NCBI RefSeq assembly: GCF_947623445.1
Contig: NC_135243.1
Span: forward strand, 8,000,501 to 8,064,500
Source of the DNA: Clavelina lepadiformis
Taxonomy: Eukaryota > Chordata > Ascidiacea > Aplousobranchia > Clavelinidae
Direction: 5' to 3'
Length of the DNA stretch: 64,000 nt
In this document: positions 25,540 to 37,061 of the stretch, piece by piece
How positions within the stretch are numbered: position 1 is the first letter of the stretch
Layout: each line of letters starts with the position of its first letter
The notes under the pieces: model-generated
Databases searched by the model: none
What the model saw: the letters and a program-made list of their open reading frames with translations, nothing else
Told to the model about the DNA's origin: nothing
Program-made: the position numbers and the translations under genes

Positions 25540-26409
25540 ATGAACAGATCAAATTTGTGTATGAAAGACAATGATGAAGCCATTAGTTTTGCACTTGAAA
25601 AACATTTGTGTTCACTTCCGATCGTCCTTCTACATAGATTGGATATTCGTTCAGTTTCAATGAAGTTGTTGCCTTTAAAGCCAAAGAAACCTCGAAAACC
25701 TGGGAAACCTGCCCAATGTTCAATTTGTGACAAATGGCTTACGACGAAGAGCAATTTAAGAATTCATATGCGAAGTCATACAGGAGAACGGCCATATTCT
25801 TGCAAGATTTGTGACAAGAGGTTTCATCAACACGCACATCTATATAATCATAGGAAATTACACTTCGATAAACGTCATATTCCATGCCTACAGTGTGATA
25901 AAAATTTTCGAAGGCATGTAGATTTAAAAAATCATATGAGAACACATTCAGATGAACGACCGTTTGTTTGTGAATTCTGTGAAAAGTCATTTCGACAGGC
26001 ACCTCACCTAAATCGCCATAAAAGGACACATACCTTTGAAAAGCCATACAGATGCAAGCTTTGTCCTAAGGCATTTAATGATTCTGGTGGTTTAACACAT
26101 CACATGCATGTTCACAGTGGAATATGCCCTTTTATATGTAAATACTGCGAAAAGACCTTCAATGATCAGAGTAATTTTCAGCAGCATTTAAGAATTCACA
26201 CCGGTGAACGGCCATTTAAATGTCACTACTGCCCTAGGGTCTTCATCGGTTCTGGATCTCGCAAGGTGCACATGCGCTTGCACACTGGGGAACGACCGTA
26301 CACTTGTCCTGTATGCAAAGAAACTTTTGTGTATGCAAATATATTTAAAAAACACAAATTGAGCCATGGGGATGCAAATTCAACAGTAATCAACAATTCG
26401 GATACCTGA
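25540..26409 (+). CDS. C2H2 zinc-finger protein, eight fingers
   Basis: The 289-residue reading frame is a single coding exon. A TTTTGCAG acceptor ends at 25528, eleven bases before the ATG, so at least one untranslated exon lies upstream. After a short leader ending in a basic, proline-rich stretch (KPKKPRKPGKP), eight C-X2-C-X12-H-X3-H fingers run from about residue 60 to 276 at 28-residue spacing. Three of the seven linkers are the classic HTGERP; the others (HFDKRH, HSDERP, HTFEKP, HSGICP) diverge. No KRAB, SCAN, BTB or ZAD domain is visible. A nuclear sequence-specific DNA-binding role is expected from the fold. The target and orthology are not recognisable. Confidence 0.9.
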   Translation: MNRSNLCMKDNDEAISFALEKHLCSLPIVLLHRLDIRSVSMKLLPLKPKKPRKPGKPAQCSICDKWLTTKSNLRIHMRSHTGERPYSCKICDKRFHQHAHLYNHRKLHFDKRHIPCLQCDKNFRRHVDLKNHMRTHSDERPFVCEFCEKSFRQAPHLNRHKRTHTFEKPYRCKLCPKAFNDSGGLTHHMHVHSGICPFICKYCEKTFNDQSNFQQHLRIHTGERPFKCHYCPRVFIGSGSRKVHMRLHTGERPYTCPVCKETFVYANIFKKHKLSHGDANSTVINNSDT

Positions 26410-27295
26410 TGTCCAGTCCCACTACTTTATTCATCATTAAGACAATGTGTCACATGTTTCAATGAATTTATGTGATATTTGCTCCATGACAGTATTATCA
26501 TGGACATGTTTTTAAGAAATCTTTATCCCTCTACTTATTTTGCAACACTTTCAAATATTATAAGATGTGTCGGGTGATTCTATGCTTCAGTACATTTACT
26601 TTTCAAACATGTTAGGTTTCTACTTTATTATGATACTTTGCATTTGTGTGTTATTTTTGCAACATATTTCTGAATATATTTTGGTGCAATACTAATATTT
26701 AAAACAATAGTGTTATTTATACTTATGCTAAGAACATGTTTTTTTTAAATCTTGGTATATCGCAATTCTTCTTTGCACAAGTATCAAGTATGTTATGTTG
26801 TGTAAATTTGATTTGTTTTAGATTTACCTTATTTTTGTATAGTTTATATGGTAGGCTATATTTAGTAGAATATGCCTAAATCAGAAAACTGGCGATTTAG
26901 GCAAACAACACATTGATATGAACCGGCGGCAAGTCTATAAAAATTTAAGAACCTTCTTTCTGTGAAAGCTAAACATTTAAAAAATGAAAAACGCGAGAAG
27001 GAAGCAGTTTTGGGGCTGCTGTACAATATCGTAGTGTTCATTTAAATACTCAAGATGCCATATTGTCCAAAAGTAAGGCAATTTGTTGGTTGTGTTTTTG
27101 CACCGCACTGGTAAAAGCAGTAATATTACTATTTACATCGCTGAGACGGATTGATGCTCAAGTCGGCTTGAAATGATGTCATGCAATCAATCCGACAAAG
27201 TGTCTAATTTCCATGGTCGGTTTTGAATCAGATTGAAATTATGTGGGGCAAGGAACTGCTTTTTTTGCGTCGGTTTAGGTTTAGAACCTAATTAT

Positions 27296-27920
27296 TAGGG
27301 CAACCAAAAGTCAATATGGTCAATTTTTTTTAACCTGCTCAGAATGCTATCAAACAAGCACAAAACAAATTTCAGCTTTGTACGACGTGTGGTATAGAAG
27401 TTATTAGGTCAAATAAAGTCAAAATGTTACGTTAGGTCAAAATATGGTCAAATTGTTTCTTTAGGTCTTCTTTTTAGGTCAAAATCTATTAAACTTGTAA
27501 TTTTGTAACCATTTTGTAATATTATTCTTCCGTTTTTCTCTTTTCTTGTACCGCAAACAATTCCAGTGCCCCAAATTATACTTAGAACCAAAGCCACAAA
27601 GAGAGGGAAGGCCTTTCAGCGCGTCTGGTGACGTCACGATGTGAAGGCATTGCATTTGAAACTGCAAGTTGTCAATCTTAATACGCAGAAACGAAAAAAA
27701 TTCAACACTAGAAACGCGTTTTGTCAATTTTAATTGCAGCTTTAGATTAGAAAGTTGCTGTAGACAGTGTAGAGACTATCAGTATAGCGTTTTTCAAAAT
27801 AAGGTCAAAATTTAAACTTTTTAGGTCAAAATTTAAACTTTTTAGGTCAAAATAAGGTCAACATTTGTAAATTTTAAGGTCAAAATTTAAACTTTTTAGG
27901 TCAAAAAACTGGTTGCCCTA
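27296..27920. mobile_element. TIR element with internal 21-bp tandem repeats and perfect 8-bp duplication (625 bp)
   Basis: The ends are TAGGGCAACCA and TGGTTGCCCTA. The flanks are identical 8-mers ctaattat at 27288-27295 and 27921-27928, as in hAT elements. The interior holds many AGGTCAAAAT words, including three near-identical units AAAATTTAAACTTTTTAGGTC between about 27805 and 27905. No transposase ORF. Confidence 0.85.
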
Positions 27921-28459
27921 CTAATTATATTTCTCTAAATAAGGCTTTATTGTACATAGATTTTTGTCAATGCACGTGAAAGATAAGCTTTTGTTGTAAT
28001 GTTCACCATAAACTATCTAATATACAAGTGAGACGAAATTAATAGAATGACTTGCCATTACGCAGATGTGAAGTTCTCATTTTACATTAAACAAAGGTCA
28101 GTCTATTTTTGTAGGCCCACCAATGGTTATTAGCGACACTTTTTTTCACGCATTGCAGGACATGATTTTTTTCTGTTTTTATACAGTGTACTAGTAATGG
28201 CTTTTAGAAGAAAATATTGAGTAACCTATTTGGGTGGTGGGGATGACAGGTTTAGCGTACCTACCAGTATAGCCACTAGACTAGTACTTGCTTATAGATT
28301 CAACCTAACTCACAAAACGACACATTTTTTCTGATTGAAGCAATTACGTTTTAAATCCGACATGCTTTTGTCTCTTCGCCGAAAACTAAAGAGTCAGATT
28401 TGAATCCATCTTAAATTCTCATGTAAATGGGCTTTGTTTAAAGTGACAAAATAGTTCTT

Positions 28460-28520
28460 CATATATACATATATATTTATACTGCATAATGAGTGCATAT
28501 CATATATATATATATATAAC
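28460..28520. repeat. TA-rich simple repeat
   Basis: Runs of alternating T and A (tatatacatatatattta, then catatatatatatatata) with short interruptions. Confidence 0.8.
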
Positions 28521-29279
28521 ATTTTAAGTACTATATGTACAATTTTATATTTCTTATTTGAAATTGTTATTGGAAATGCACAAGTTGCTGATAAGATTTT
28601 GGCCATAATTGTTGTAGTAATGTAAATAACTTATGAGAAGATCTGCAAACTGCAATTGACAATTATTTTATTTATTAAAGCTATGTGCTAGAGTGTTACT
28701 ATTAGGGTTCAGAATGAAATTTGTGTATTATATATATTAGTAACCAAATGATACTTTTATTTGGTTGGAGTAATTTCGTTAAAATAATAAGTTCTTGTAT
28801 CTTTTCCATGCTTGACTAATTATGCTGCTAGTTTTATTCTCATATTTTTGTCTTCATGTTGATTTTAATTTTTTTATGAAATTAATATTGACATGGTGTA
28901 GTATTTAATTTAGGTTATTTTTAAAGTTTTAATTAAACACTTTACTTTCATTCAACATGGTGCATGATATAAATGTCGGTTTGTTAAAGTTGTACAAATA
29001 AACCAAAACAGCTATATATTAATTCGCAGATAGGGCATATCTATTTCATGCTTGTTGACTGCACTTCTGTTTTACTAATATATATTTGTCTATTGCTTTT
29101 TGTTGTAGAACATTGAAATTTGTTCCCACTATCACCTCATTTAAACAAGCACCTGTCAATGTAGGCAGCTGTTAAGCCATGCACTGACACTTAGAAAAGG
29201 AAAATGTTACATTTTTTTACATACATTATGGAAAATTGACAAGTCTGTCATTATTGTCAACATCTGTCATCTAACGAAA

Positions 29280-32200
29280 ATGAGTAGCGACTGTAATGAA
29301 GTGAATGAAATTGATGGCAGCTCAAAACGTGAGCTGATTGGAAAGAGGAACGAAATTGTTGCTGCGATATCGAGGTAAAGTTCATTTTTTGGTTGGTAGT
29401 ATATGCATTGCAGTGGAAGCTTGTTACTTTCAAGTAACAGATTAAAATATTTATCTGTGGTTGGTAAAATTGGCAAAAATACCCACGCCAATGTAAGTGA
29501 GAATAGTAGACGCATTTTAGCAATTAATTGAACGCATTTCTTTTCGATAAAAAGATTAAATTTTAAAGGTCCAAAAGTAGTAGCTATATAGTAAACCGTA
29601 TACAGTAGTGTGATAATGGCGTTAACATAGTGCTGGTAATGTTCAACTGTTGTAGTTGTTTAGATGGTTTACCGACAGTTAATCGTGCGACTGTTAATCA
29701 CGGACATTTAATCACGCCGACAATTAAGGATGCAGTCACTTCAACCCTTGGACATTTAATCACCAGACAACATGATTAACAGTCGTGTGATTAACTGTCT
29801 CGTGATAAAATGTCTGTACACTGTTTAGATTAAGTATCATTATTCATTAGCCTCGCCTTGCTAACCTTATTGGGTGATCATGAAGTATTGTCAAGTTACT
29901 ATTACTAAGGTTATCACTAATTGGTAACATGCACTTCCATAGCAATTCGTAGTAACCACTGAAGTTTTCTCGAGTTGTCTGAAATTTTAAACTAACCGAA
30001 GTTGAGTAAATGAGCTTACTCTATATTTTGTCTGTCCTTAATGAAAGGATTCTGATTATGTTTACAGGTTTTACAACAATGAAAACATGAGTGACATAGT
30101 GCTGAAACTTGGTGCTCAACAGTTCCATGCACATAGATTTGTGCTCGTGCTAATGAGTGATGTCTTTCAAACAATGTGCTCTAAACGGTGTGAAATTTTG
30201 TTTCTGCACTCCAAAGCGTTTTAACACGATACATATTTGTTGCCAAATGTGCATAATTGTATACTGTATATGATTGATTTGTTATTGTTTGCATATAAGT
30301 TTTTATGGGAAATTTTGGTATCGTTGCTCATAATATCAAGTTCTGTGCAGTTCAGCAATACTGATTATTTAGTCGAAGTTGATTATAATATCTACATCAT
30401 TAACTTCAGATGGGATCCTTCAAAGGTAAATGAAATAGAGCTGAATGAATCAGAACAATGTATTCCAGTATTTCCCAGTTTTCTACAGTTCCTTTATCAA
30501 GGTCAAATACTTGTTGACACTACAACAGCCCTTCCTTTACTCATGCTGGCTGACAAGTACAATGTGCAGCCATTAAAAACAAGCTGTGAAGAATATGTGC
30601 AAAGACAGGTTACTTACTCTTTATAGACTTTGTACATGTTTGTTTTGGAGTGATTTCACTGTAGAACTTATATGGCACTCCTTTGCATTGTAAATATGCT
30701 TCTAATTGGGTTATCCTTTTCCTTTTTAAGTTATGTACAGGAAGTGTGAAAATGGTCATGAATTTAATTAAACTTTGCAAACAGTCAAAAAGCATTTGTC
30801 TTCAAATTAATGATATCTTGTTTTATGTATACACATATTTACATTTGATGAAAGATTACCAGTAGTAAAACACACATAATTATAAAGTTTGCAATATTTT
30901 CTGTTTAACAAGTTTTTATAGCCTAATTAATTTCGTCCATCGTAAAGGCATATCCATGCAGGTTAAACAAGGCAACGTGGTTGGGGCAATTCGATGGCTA
31001 CCCTACTTGCAGTTATGTGGACATTTTGACTTGGAAAAGTCTTGCGTCGAAGTAATAGTAATTGAAATGGATTACATACTCGGCTGTGACGATTTTTTGC
31101 TCCTGAATATAGACCTTCTTGTCCTTTTACTGGACCGTAACGATTTAGTTGTGTCATGTGAATACGCTCTTTATGAGGTAAAGAGTTTGGCTAGAGTTGA
31201 CCAGCAATAATCTCCATGTTGTTTTAAGATTGTATTTAATTATCTGAAGCAATTTCAAAATCTATTTGTCTGTTGTTAAAAAAACATTGTTTTCATGTTT
31301 ATTTTATTGTCTATGCCTATAGGGGATTCTTCGGTGGCTTAGCCAGTTGGATGACAGTGACCCCAATTACGAGAGTTGCATCAAAACCCTGATACCACTC
31401 ATACGATTTTCTATGATGTTTCCTGCACAATTACTTGAGATAGAACTTTCTGATTTTTACCAAAAGCGACACACATTTATTGGCCCGTACCTGTCATTGG
31501 CTCATCGATTTAGATCATTAGCTCCAGAGGTAATACATGCTTGCGCATGATGCTCTTATTGGTAGATTGTAAGAAGTAAATTGTGTGTTTTCTGCCTTGC
31601 TAGGTTTCAGATGACACCTTTACCGGAAATATTTACCGACCTCGAAACTACACGAACCCAGTGTGGTGCCATCTATTGCACCTTGATGCTGACAATGTGT
31701 CATTCCATAACAAATGCACTAATCTTCAGTCTATCCATGACTTGGTAATAAGTTCATCAATGCCCCGTGAAACGACTTGGCAGGTGAATGCCTTACGATC
31801 AAGTAACATAGGTACTGTTATTAAAACAAGATATGCTACATGAATGGCATTTGTTGCAATATACCAGGTATATGTATGTTTTATAGTAACAATACATTTA
31901 ACCTTCCTGCTTGCATTTGTATCAATACTAGTTGTTCAATAGTTAGAAATGAGCGCCAAATTTTTGTTAAAGCATGTAAATGTCTAAGCTTAAACCTTGT
32001 GAATATATCAAGTGATGTTTATGTGATGCCAGTAACATTCATTCATGATATTGCCTAGATTCAAATTGTTCGTGGTGATAAGAAAGACGATTTTCTTCCC
32101 GGTGGCATGCTAGCTGGTAAAGTGCTTTCATCACCGGGTAAGTTGATGTTTATGAAGAAACACGTTGTGCTCATGTTTAGTGCTTCAATGTGCAAAGTAT

Positions 32201-34265
32201 CAGGATCAGCTACCCGACTTATAATGGGAGAAGCATTTATAAAAGTAGATTGAAGTATAAATTCTTGTTCATTGACAAAGAACTCATACTTGTAGCTGAA
32301 GTCATGATGGGTTTCAGTTTGAGAAGCTTTCGCAGTTTAACTGAAAATAGAGCACATATTTGCAATAATCTAGCTATACTGATGTGAATAAAAGACAAGA
32401 CAGTACTGTTTTGTCTTGTAAAGATCAGCAATAATAAAAAAGTGAAATCAGAAAAAAAAGCTGAAAGAAGTGATAAAAACTAGGCAAAAGAAGCAGCAAT
32501 GCCAACCACGTTTATGGTATAATGTAAGAAAAGTCTTAACAAAAATGAAGTTGTTGCAGTAAATGAGAGAGCCTCAAAGAGGACCCAAAGCATGGAAAAT
32601 ATCTAAATCAGTGGTTTTCAACCTTTTTCGTACCGCGGCCCTTTTAGCAACACAAGATGATCCCCTTCCAAAATAATGCAGTTATGTACACGCAATAATA
32701 AGAACTTTAGAACCGACCGCATAACAACGTTTTACAAGAAAAGCGCTGCTTAAGCAACTGACAATGCCACTTAAGATTGTTGAAAAGCAACCGTCGATTG
32801 GGGCATAGACAACAACTGAACCTGGTGAACTGAAGTTCTGCTTACTCCTAGACTAGCTGAAGTTTTCCTCTCTAAATACCCCTCATCTGCTAAAATATTT
32901 TGATCTGAGTCCTTATTTCAGCTGTATGAGACTTCATTTTGCCCATTTTTTTAAGAAAGAGTAAAAAACAGTAGTAATGTACTTGCAAAATTAAAAAAGA
33001 ACTAGGCTAACAACGCTGAAATGAGGTGGTAACAGTCCTTTACGGCTAATCTATACAATACTATTATGTAACAATCGTCTTTATCCATTTAATAATGAAA
33101 CGCAGTTTTCACTAATAAACCCTCACTATGCAAGTGGTCTTACTTAAAACTGTTGCACAGCACTGTAAAGCAAAAACTAATCAAAGACAAGTCAATTCTT
33201 CGCAAACCAGCTTTTAACCACTTCATTTCCTTCAAAAAATGTTAAAAAAATACACCCACTGACCCCCAGAAAAAAGGCTAGCGACCCCTAGGTTGAAAAC
33301 CACTGATCCAAATAAGCAACTTGCTTGACTGAAGAGTTTTGTTTTCACAGCTGAAGCCCAAGAATGCTGGTTTTACTTAGTGCTAACAGTTAAAATTTGT
33401 AGCAGTCTCTAAGTCTAAGACATTGTGTTGCAGATGGAGGTTTATTTCATGCTCACATGCCTAAACGCAGTGTTTTCCAAACTTCGAGTTCAACTCTCCC
33501 ATTGCGAATGAGCATTTGTCCGCTGAAGCCAATTCAACCAAATATCGCTGTCGACGTGTCACTTTTTCTCGTAAGAAAAAATACAGTCAGCAAGCATTTG
33601 GACACGAAAACTTTACTGTCCTCTGAATCAGGAACCAAAGACGGTATGTGTTGTAATATTGAAGAATCAACCATGACTTTTATTACGTTAAACCCCTTTT
33701 TTCCGTATTACGTTTTTTCTTCAGGATCAGTCAGATCTCCGAAACGTTATTGTGCCTCACTAAATGACAAAATCTTCCAACCTTCACCAATGCATTTCTC
33801 CTTCACACCCCCGCAGGCTGCAAAAGAACCAGAAGTGGTTTTAAAGTATGTAGCGCTTGAAATGTGGTAAACTGACAACTTATATTAAGTCAATTCTGAT
33901 AAAAAGTTCACAATGATTTACTACAAAGGTTAAACACTTCTTGTTGATGTTAAGCCATTGTAGACATTTTATCAGTTGTTGCAATACAAAGTAATCCTTA
34001 ATATCGTAATTTCACCAAATTAACGAAGAAGTGTGAATCTTTCACTTGCTGCAGATACCAGTTTGCGAGAGACGAACTGGACAGTCCACCCGAGGTTCCA
34101 TGTGTAACATTCGGGCCCAACTTTGCTCATCCCCCACGACCGCTACACAGCATTCGCGTTGCGATAATCGTGAAGCCTCGGTTGAAATCTTCGAGCGATT
34201 TAGAGCCCACACACCAAGCGGAAGGTTCTGGAAGTTTGGAGGAGTCTCTTCCTTTACTTGGTTGA
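29280..34265 (+). CDS. BTBD17: BTB/POZ-BACK protein with TRAF-like C-terminus, BTBD17-like
   Basis: Ten exons: 29280-29374, 30068-30187, 30410-30608, 30962-31177, 31323-31529, 31604-31783, 32059-32137, 33434-33643, 33725-33845 and 34055-34265. Total 1638 nt, 545 residues, with all junctions GT-AG and phase-consistent. The BTB fold spans exons 2-3 (NMSDIVLKLG, FHAHRFVL, FLQFLYQGQI), BACK spans exons 4-5 (SLAHRFRSLAPE at the end), and the C-terminal region has FTGNIYRPRNYTNPVW and ends with an IVKP segment, the same order as vertebrate BTBD17. Human BTBD17 has about 478 residues and a signal peptide; this N-terminus (MSSDCNEVNEIDGSSKRE) is hydrophilic, so secretion is not indicated. The family's function is poorly known. 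Intron 7 holds a 697-bp hAT element and intron 1 a 156-bp element. Confidence 0.8.
29666..29821. mobile_element. Small TTAATCAC-rich palindromic element with 9-bp flanking repeat (156 bp)
   Basis: Both flanks are tgtttagat (29657-29665 and 29822-29830). The ends GGTTTACCGACAGTTAATC and, reversed, AGTGTACAGACATTTTATC match in most positions. Sub-terminal CGACTGTTAATCA and its complement reinforce the fold-back. It lies in intron 1 of the BTBD17-like gene. Confidence 0.7.
32609..33305. mobile_element. Non-autonomous hAT element (697 bp)
   Basis: TIRs are CAGTGGTTTTCAACCTTTTT and CTAGGTTGAAAACCACTG. The flanking 8-mers atctaaat (32601-32608) and atccaaat (33306-33313) match at 7 of 8. No intact transposase ORF. 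It occupies about half of BTBD17 intron 7. Confidence 0.85.
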
Positions 34266-37061
34266 GGAAAATTTTCCCGCAAAAAGTTTCCAGCCTTTGT
34301 GAATCTTTGAAAAAGTATTTACATCTCGTAAAAGTTGATGCGAAAATTCCAGGTTATTGCATTGCTCTTTCTTTTCCTGTATTCAGTTCTCTAACACTCT
34401 AGCCCAGGGGTGCCCAAAGTTTTAAGTGAATGGGCCACATTACACTATTTCCCCGCTTTTTGACCATTCAAATGGGGAAACCTGATTGTACAAAGTGCTA
34501 ACCGTTTCACACAATTAAATTAATTTACGATTACTTCAACCCTAATTGCGAGATTGGTCGAGGATCGCGCTTTGGGCAGCCCTGCTCTAGCCCATTCTTC
34601 TTTTAGTTAAGTCTTTCTTGCATTGTATTTATTTCGTAGAGAATTATGGAAACGATTTGGGAAAAATAGTGATATTTGCACTGAAAAACTAATGTATAAA
34701 CCACAATAGTTGGAATGCACGTTTATTCAAAGTTTAGCTGTGGCGCAGCTTTCCCGCTTCATAGCATACTTGAGAAAAAACATAGAAGTACTATAACATT
34801 TCCCTTGCAAACAGTTTCTTTTTCCAAATCGGGAAATTTATTCCCAAGTTCGACACCATTGTTTCGAAAATACTGTTTTCACAAGGGTTAGGAATTTAGC
34901 TGCTTCACCACTACCTTTATACAGAATAAATTTGCTCTTGGGTCAAAAGCGGTGCCGATGTAGGCAAAGGAATTCTGTCGGGGACCAAAGATATTGTTCC
35001 GATGTGAAGGCCCCGTCTATAGTCGTATAGTTATTCACTATATTCCGTCAACACGTTAAATTACTGTACTATGTTCGAAAAGGAATTGTGATCTGACTAA
35101 AATCAGTGTAATTTGTACGCCAAATTGCGTCATACAAGTACGGTAACTACAGTGGATTCATAGTAGGCTACGTTAAATCTTGTTTCGAATATGATTCCTT
35201 TAAAACTTTATCAGGCCATCCGGATGAAAGCTGTCCTTAAATTCGCGCACAGACCGTGGACAGTTACCACAACCGCCTCGTAGCGACTTGAGACGAAATA
35301 ATCCTACGACCGACCTACCTGGTTACCATTTTACGCTTCCAGGGTATTTAATTAATAAGCCAACACAAAATACAGTGCAATTCAGGTAAACCTTCAATTT
35401 AATGCTGAGTTTGCGGAAACAGCATAAAACACTTTCACAGCATCTGGGAAGCTGACTCCACGGAAGTTCTGCCTTTCTTTTAGTGTCCATGCATTAAGTT
35501 TAAAAAATCAGTGTTATTGTTCTTGGTGGTGTGAATAAAATAATACCATTTAAACTTTTGAAAGAAAGTCAAGAAACAACGTCAAGGAAGTATCTCAAAT
35601 TTTCAGAACTGTTGCATGCTAGACTTAAATGAGCGTAACGTTTTTATTATGACATAATAAGGTGGACAGCAGAGGTCTTGAGTATATAATAAATGCCACT
35701 TTCAACCAGTTTGCATAATTTTGTTTAAACTGATAATAACTCATTAATAATAGACCCATATGTCAAACAAATAAAAACTAAACCTTTGAATATTTTTACT
35801 AGAGCTGAATGAGTTTTGTGTAAATGTATCTGTAAGAAAGATTAGAAGAAGGTCATTACAAATATAAACACCACTTACTTACTCGGTGATTAATAATTGG
35901 AAATAAAATGCAGGCACGGTAAACAAACATGATTAGAATATGTAGAATGAACATGTGTGAATGAGTGCACAAAGAAAATGTTAGGTATATTCACTAGAGG
36001 AACGGATTACACGTTCTGTGCAAAGGGAGAAGATATGGGATAAATGACCATCAGGGTACTACAAGTAAGAGCATACTAAAAAAAGCGATTCAAATCGGCT
36101 TTAAACCATGGGGAAAATGATCGCATTTCAAAAACTTATTTTTCAGCCAGGGGAACGCTGATAGTTTTTCTACATAATGTTCTTAGCAGATATAAACATT
36201 TAAAACTGATAGTGCACATGAAACCTACAGACACAGTTACTTAACTAGATTACTATGCAAACCACTAATGACTAATACATTAGTATCACCTAGTTATTTT
36301 TTAAATGAAAACGTTGGCAACAAATGATCTGTAATCACTTCTAATTCAAATGTGACGTTACAACTACAAGCAATGGAACTTTATAGTCAACCTAAGAATG
36401 GGCACAAGCTACTACTGAATTTATTGATTTAAACCAAAATACTTCGCGAAATACGCTTTCAAGTGATGAAATTAACCAGTTGTTTAGGTGTGGAATGAAC
36501 TACCCTCTAAGAAGAAAACTAACTTTTAATTCAGTTTTGGTCAATATCAACGTCCAAACCTTTGAACTTATCCAAAACTGTTAGAATCATTGACTTATCT
36601 TTACACCTGTGCTTCAAATTCTTGTGTAGTGGGGTAATTTCTGTGTAGGGATATTTACATGTTTGCGAACAAACATCAGTAAAAGGTTTACACTCACATA
36701 GCAAAAACTTTTCAGTAGTAAATACATATGTAAAAGTTCAGTATAAAGATCGCCCATTGATCAATTTCGACGAACATTCTATACTACCTTGAAGCACCCA
36801 AAGCAATTATTAGTATAATGTAAAATTTAAAGCATAAACTGTTAGCTTGAACAATTATCTATACGTAACTTAAAAAGAAAAACGCACACAAAAATTACAA
36901 AGTTTACTTGAAATCGAAAAATAATTTATAATCAGATGCTTTCTTGCCTTAAAATATTCAGACAAACAGCAACAACATTAATTCTACAACAGACCATAGA
37001 CCTCAACATGGTACTGCACGATTGAAGCCACAATTGAACTATGTTTGCATGGAAAAAGGGA
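34266..37061. other. Convergent intergenic region between BTBD17-like and FA2H
   Basis: It contains the 3' flanks of both genes and the 180-bp hAT element at 34405-34584. No coding exon or RNA gene was recognised. Confidence 0.45.
34405..34584. mobile_element. Non-autonomous hAT element with perfect 8-bp duplication (180 bp)
   Basis: It starts CAGGGGTGCCCAAAGTTTTA and ends GCTTTGGGCAGCCCTG. Identical flanks ctctagcc lie at 34397-34404 and 34585-34592. It inserted 139 bp past the BTBD17 stop codon, so probably in its 3' UTR. Confidence 0.9.

Larger units (their letters stand above)
26410..29279. other. Intergenic, 3' of the zinc-finger gene
   Basis: This holds the presumed 3' UTR, a 625-bp transposon at 27296-27920 and a TA-rich simple repeat at about 28460-28520. 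No coding exon was recognised before BTBD17 exon 1. Confidence 0.45.
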
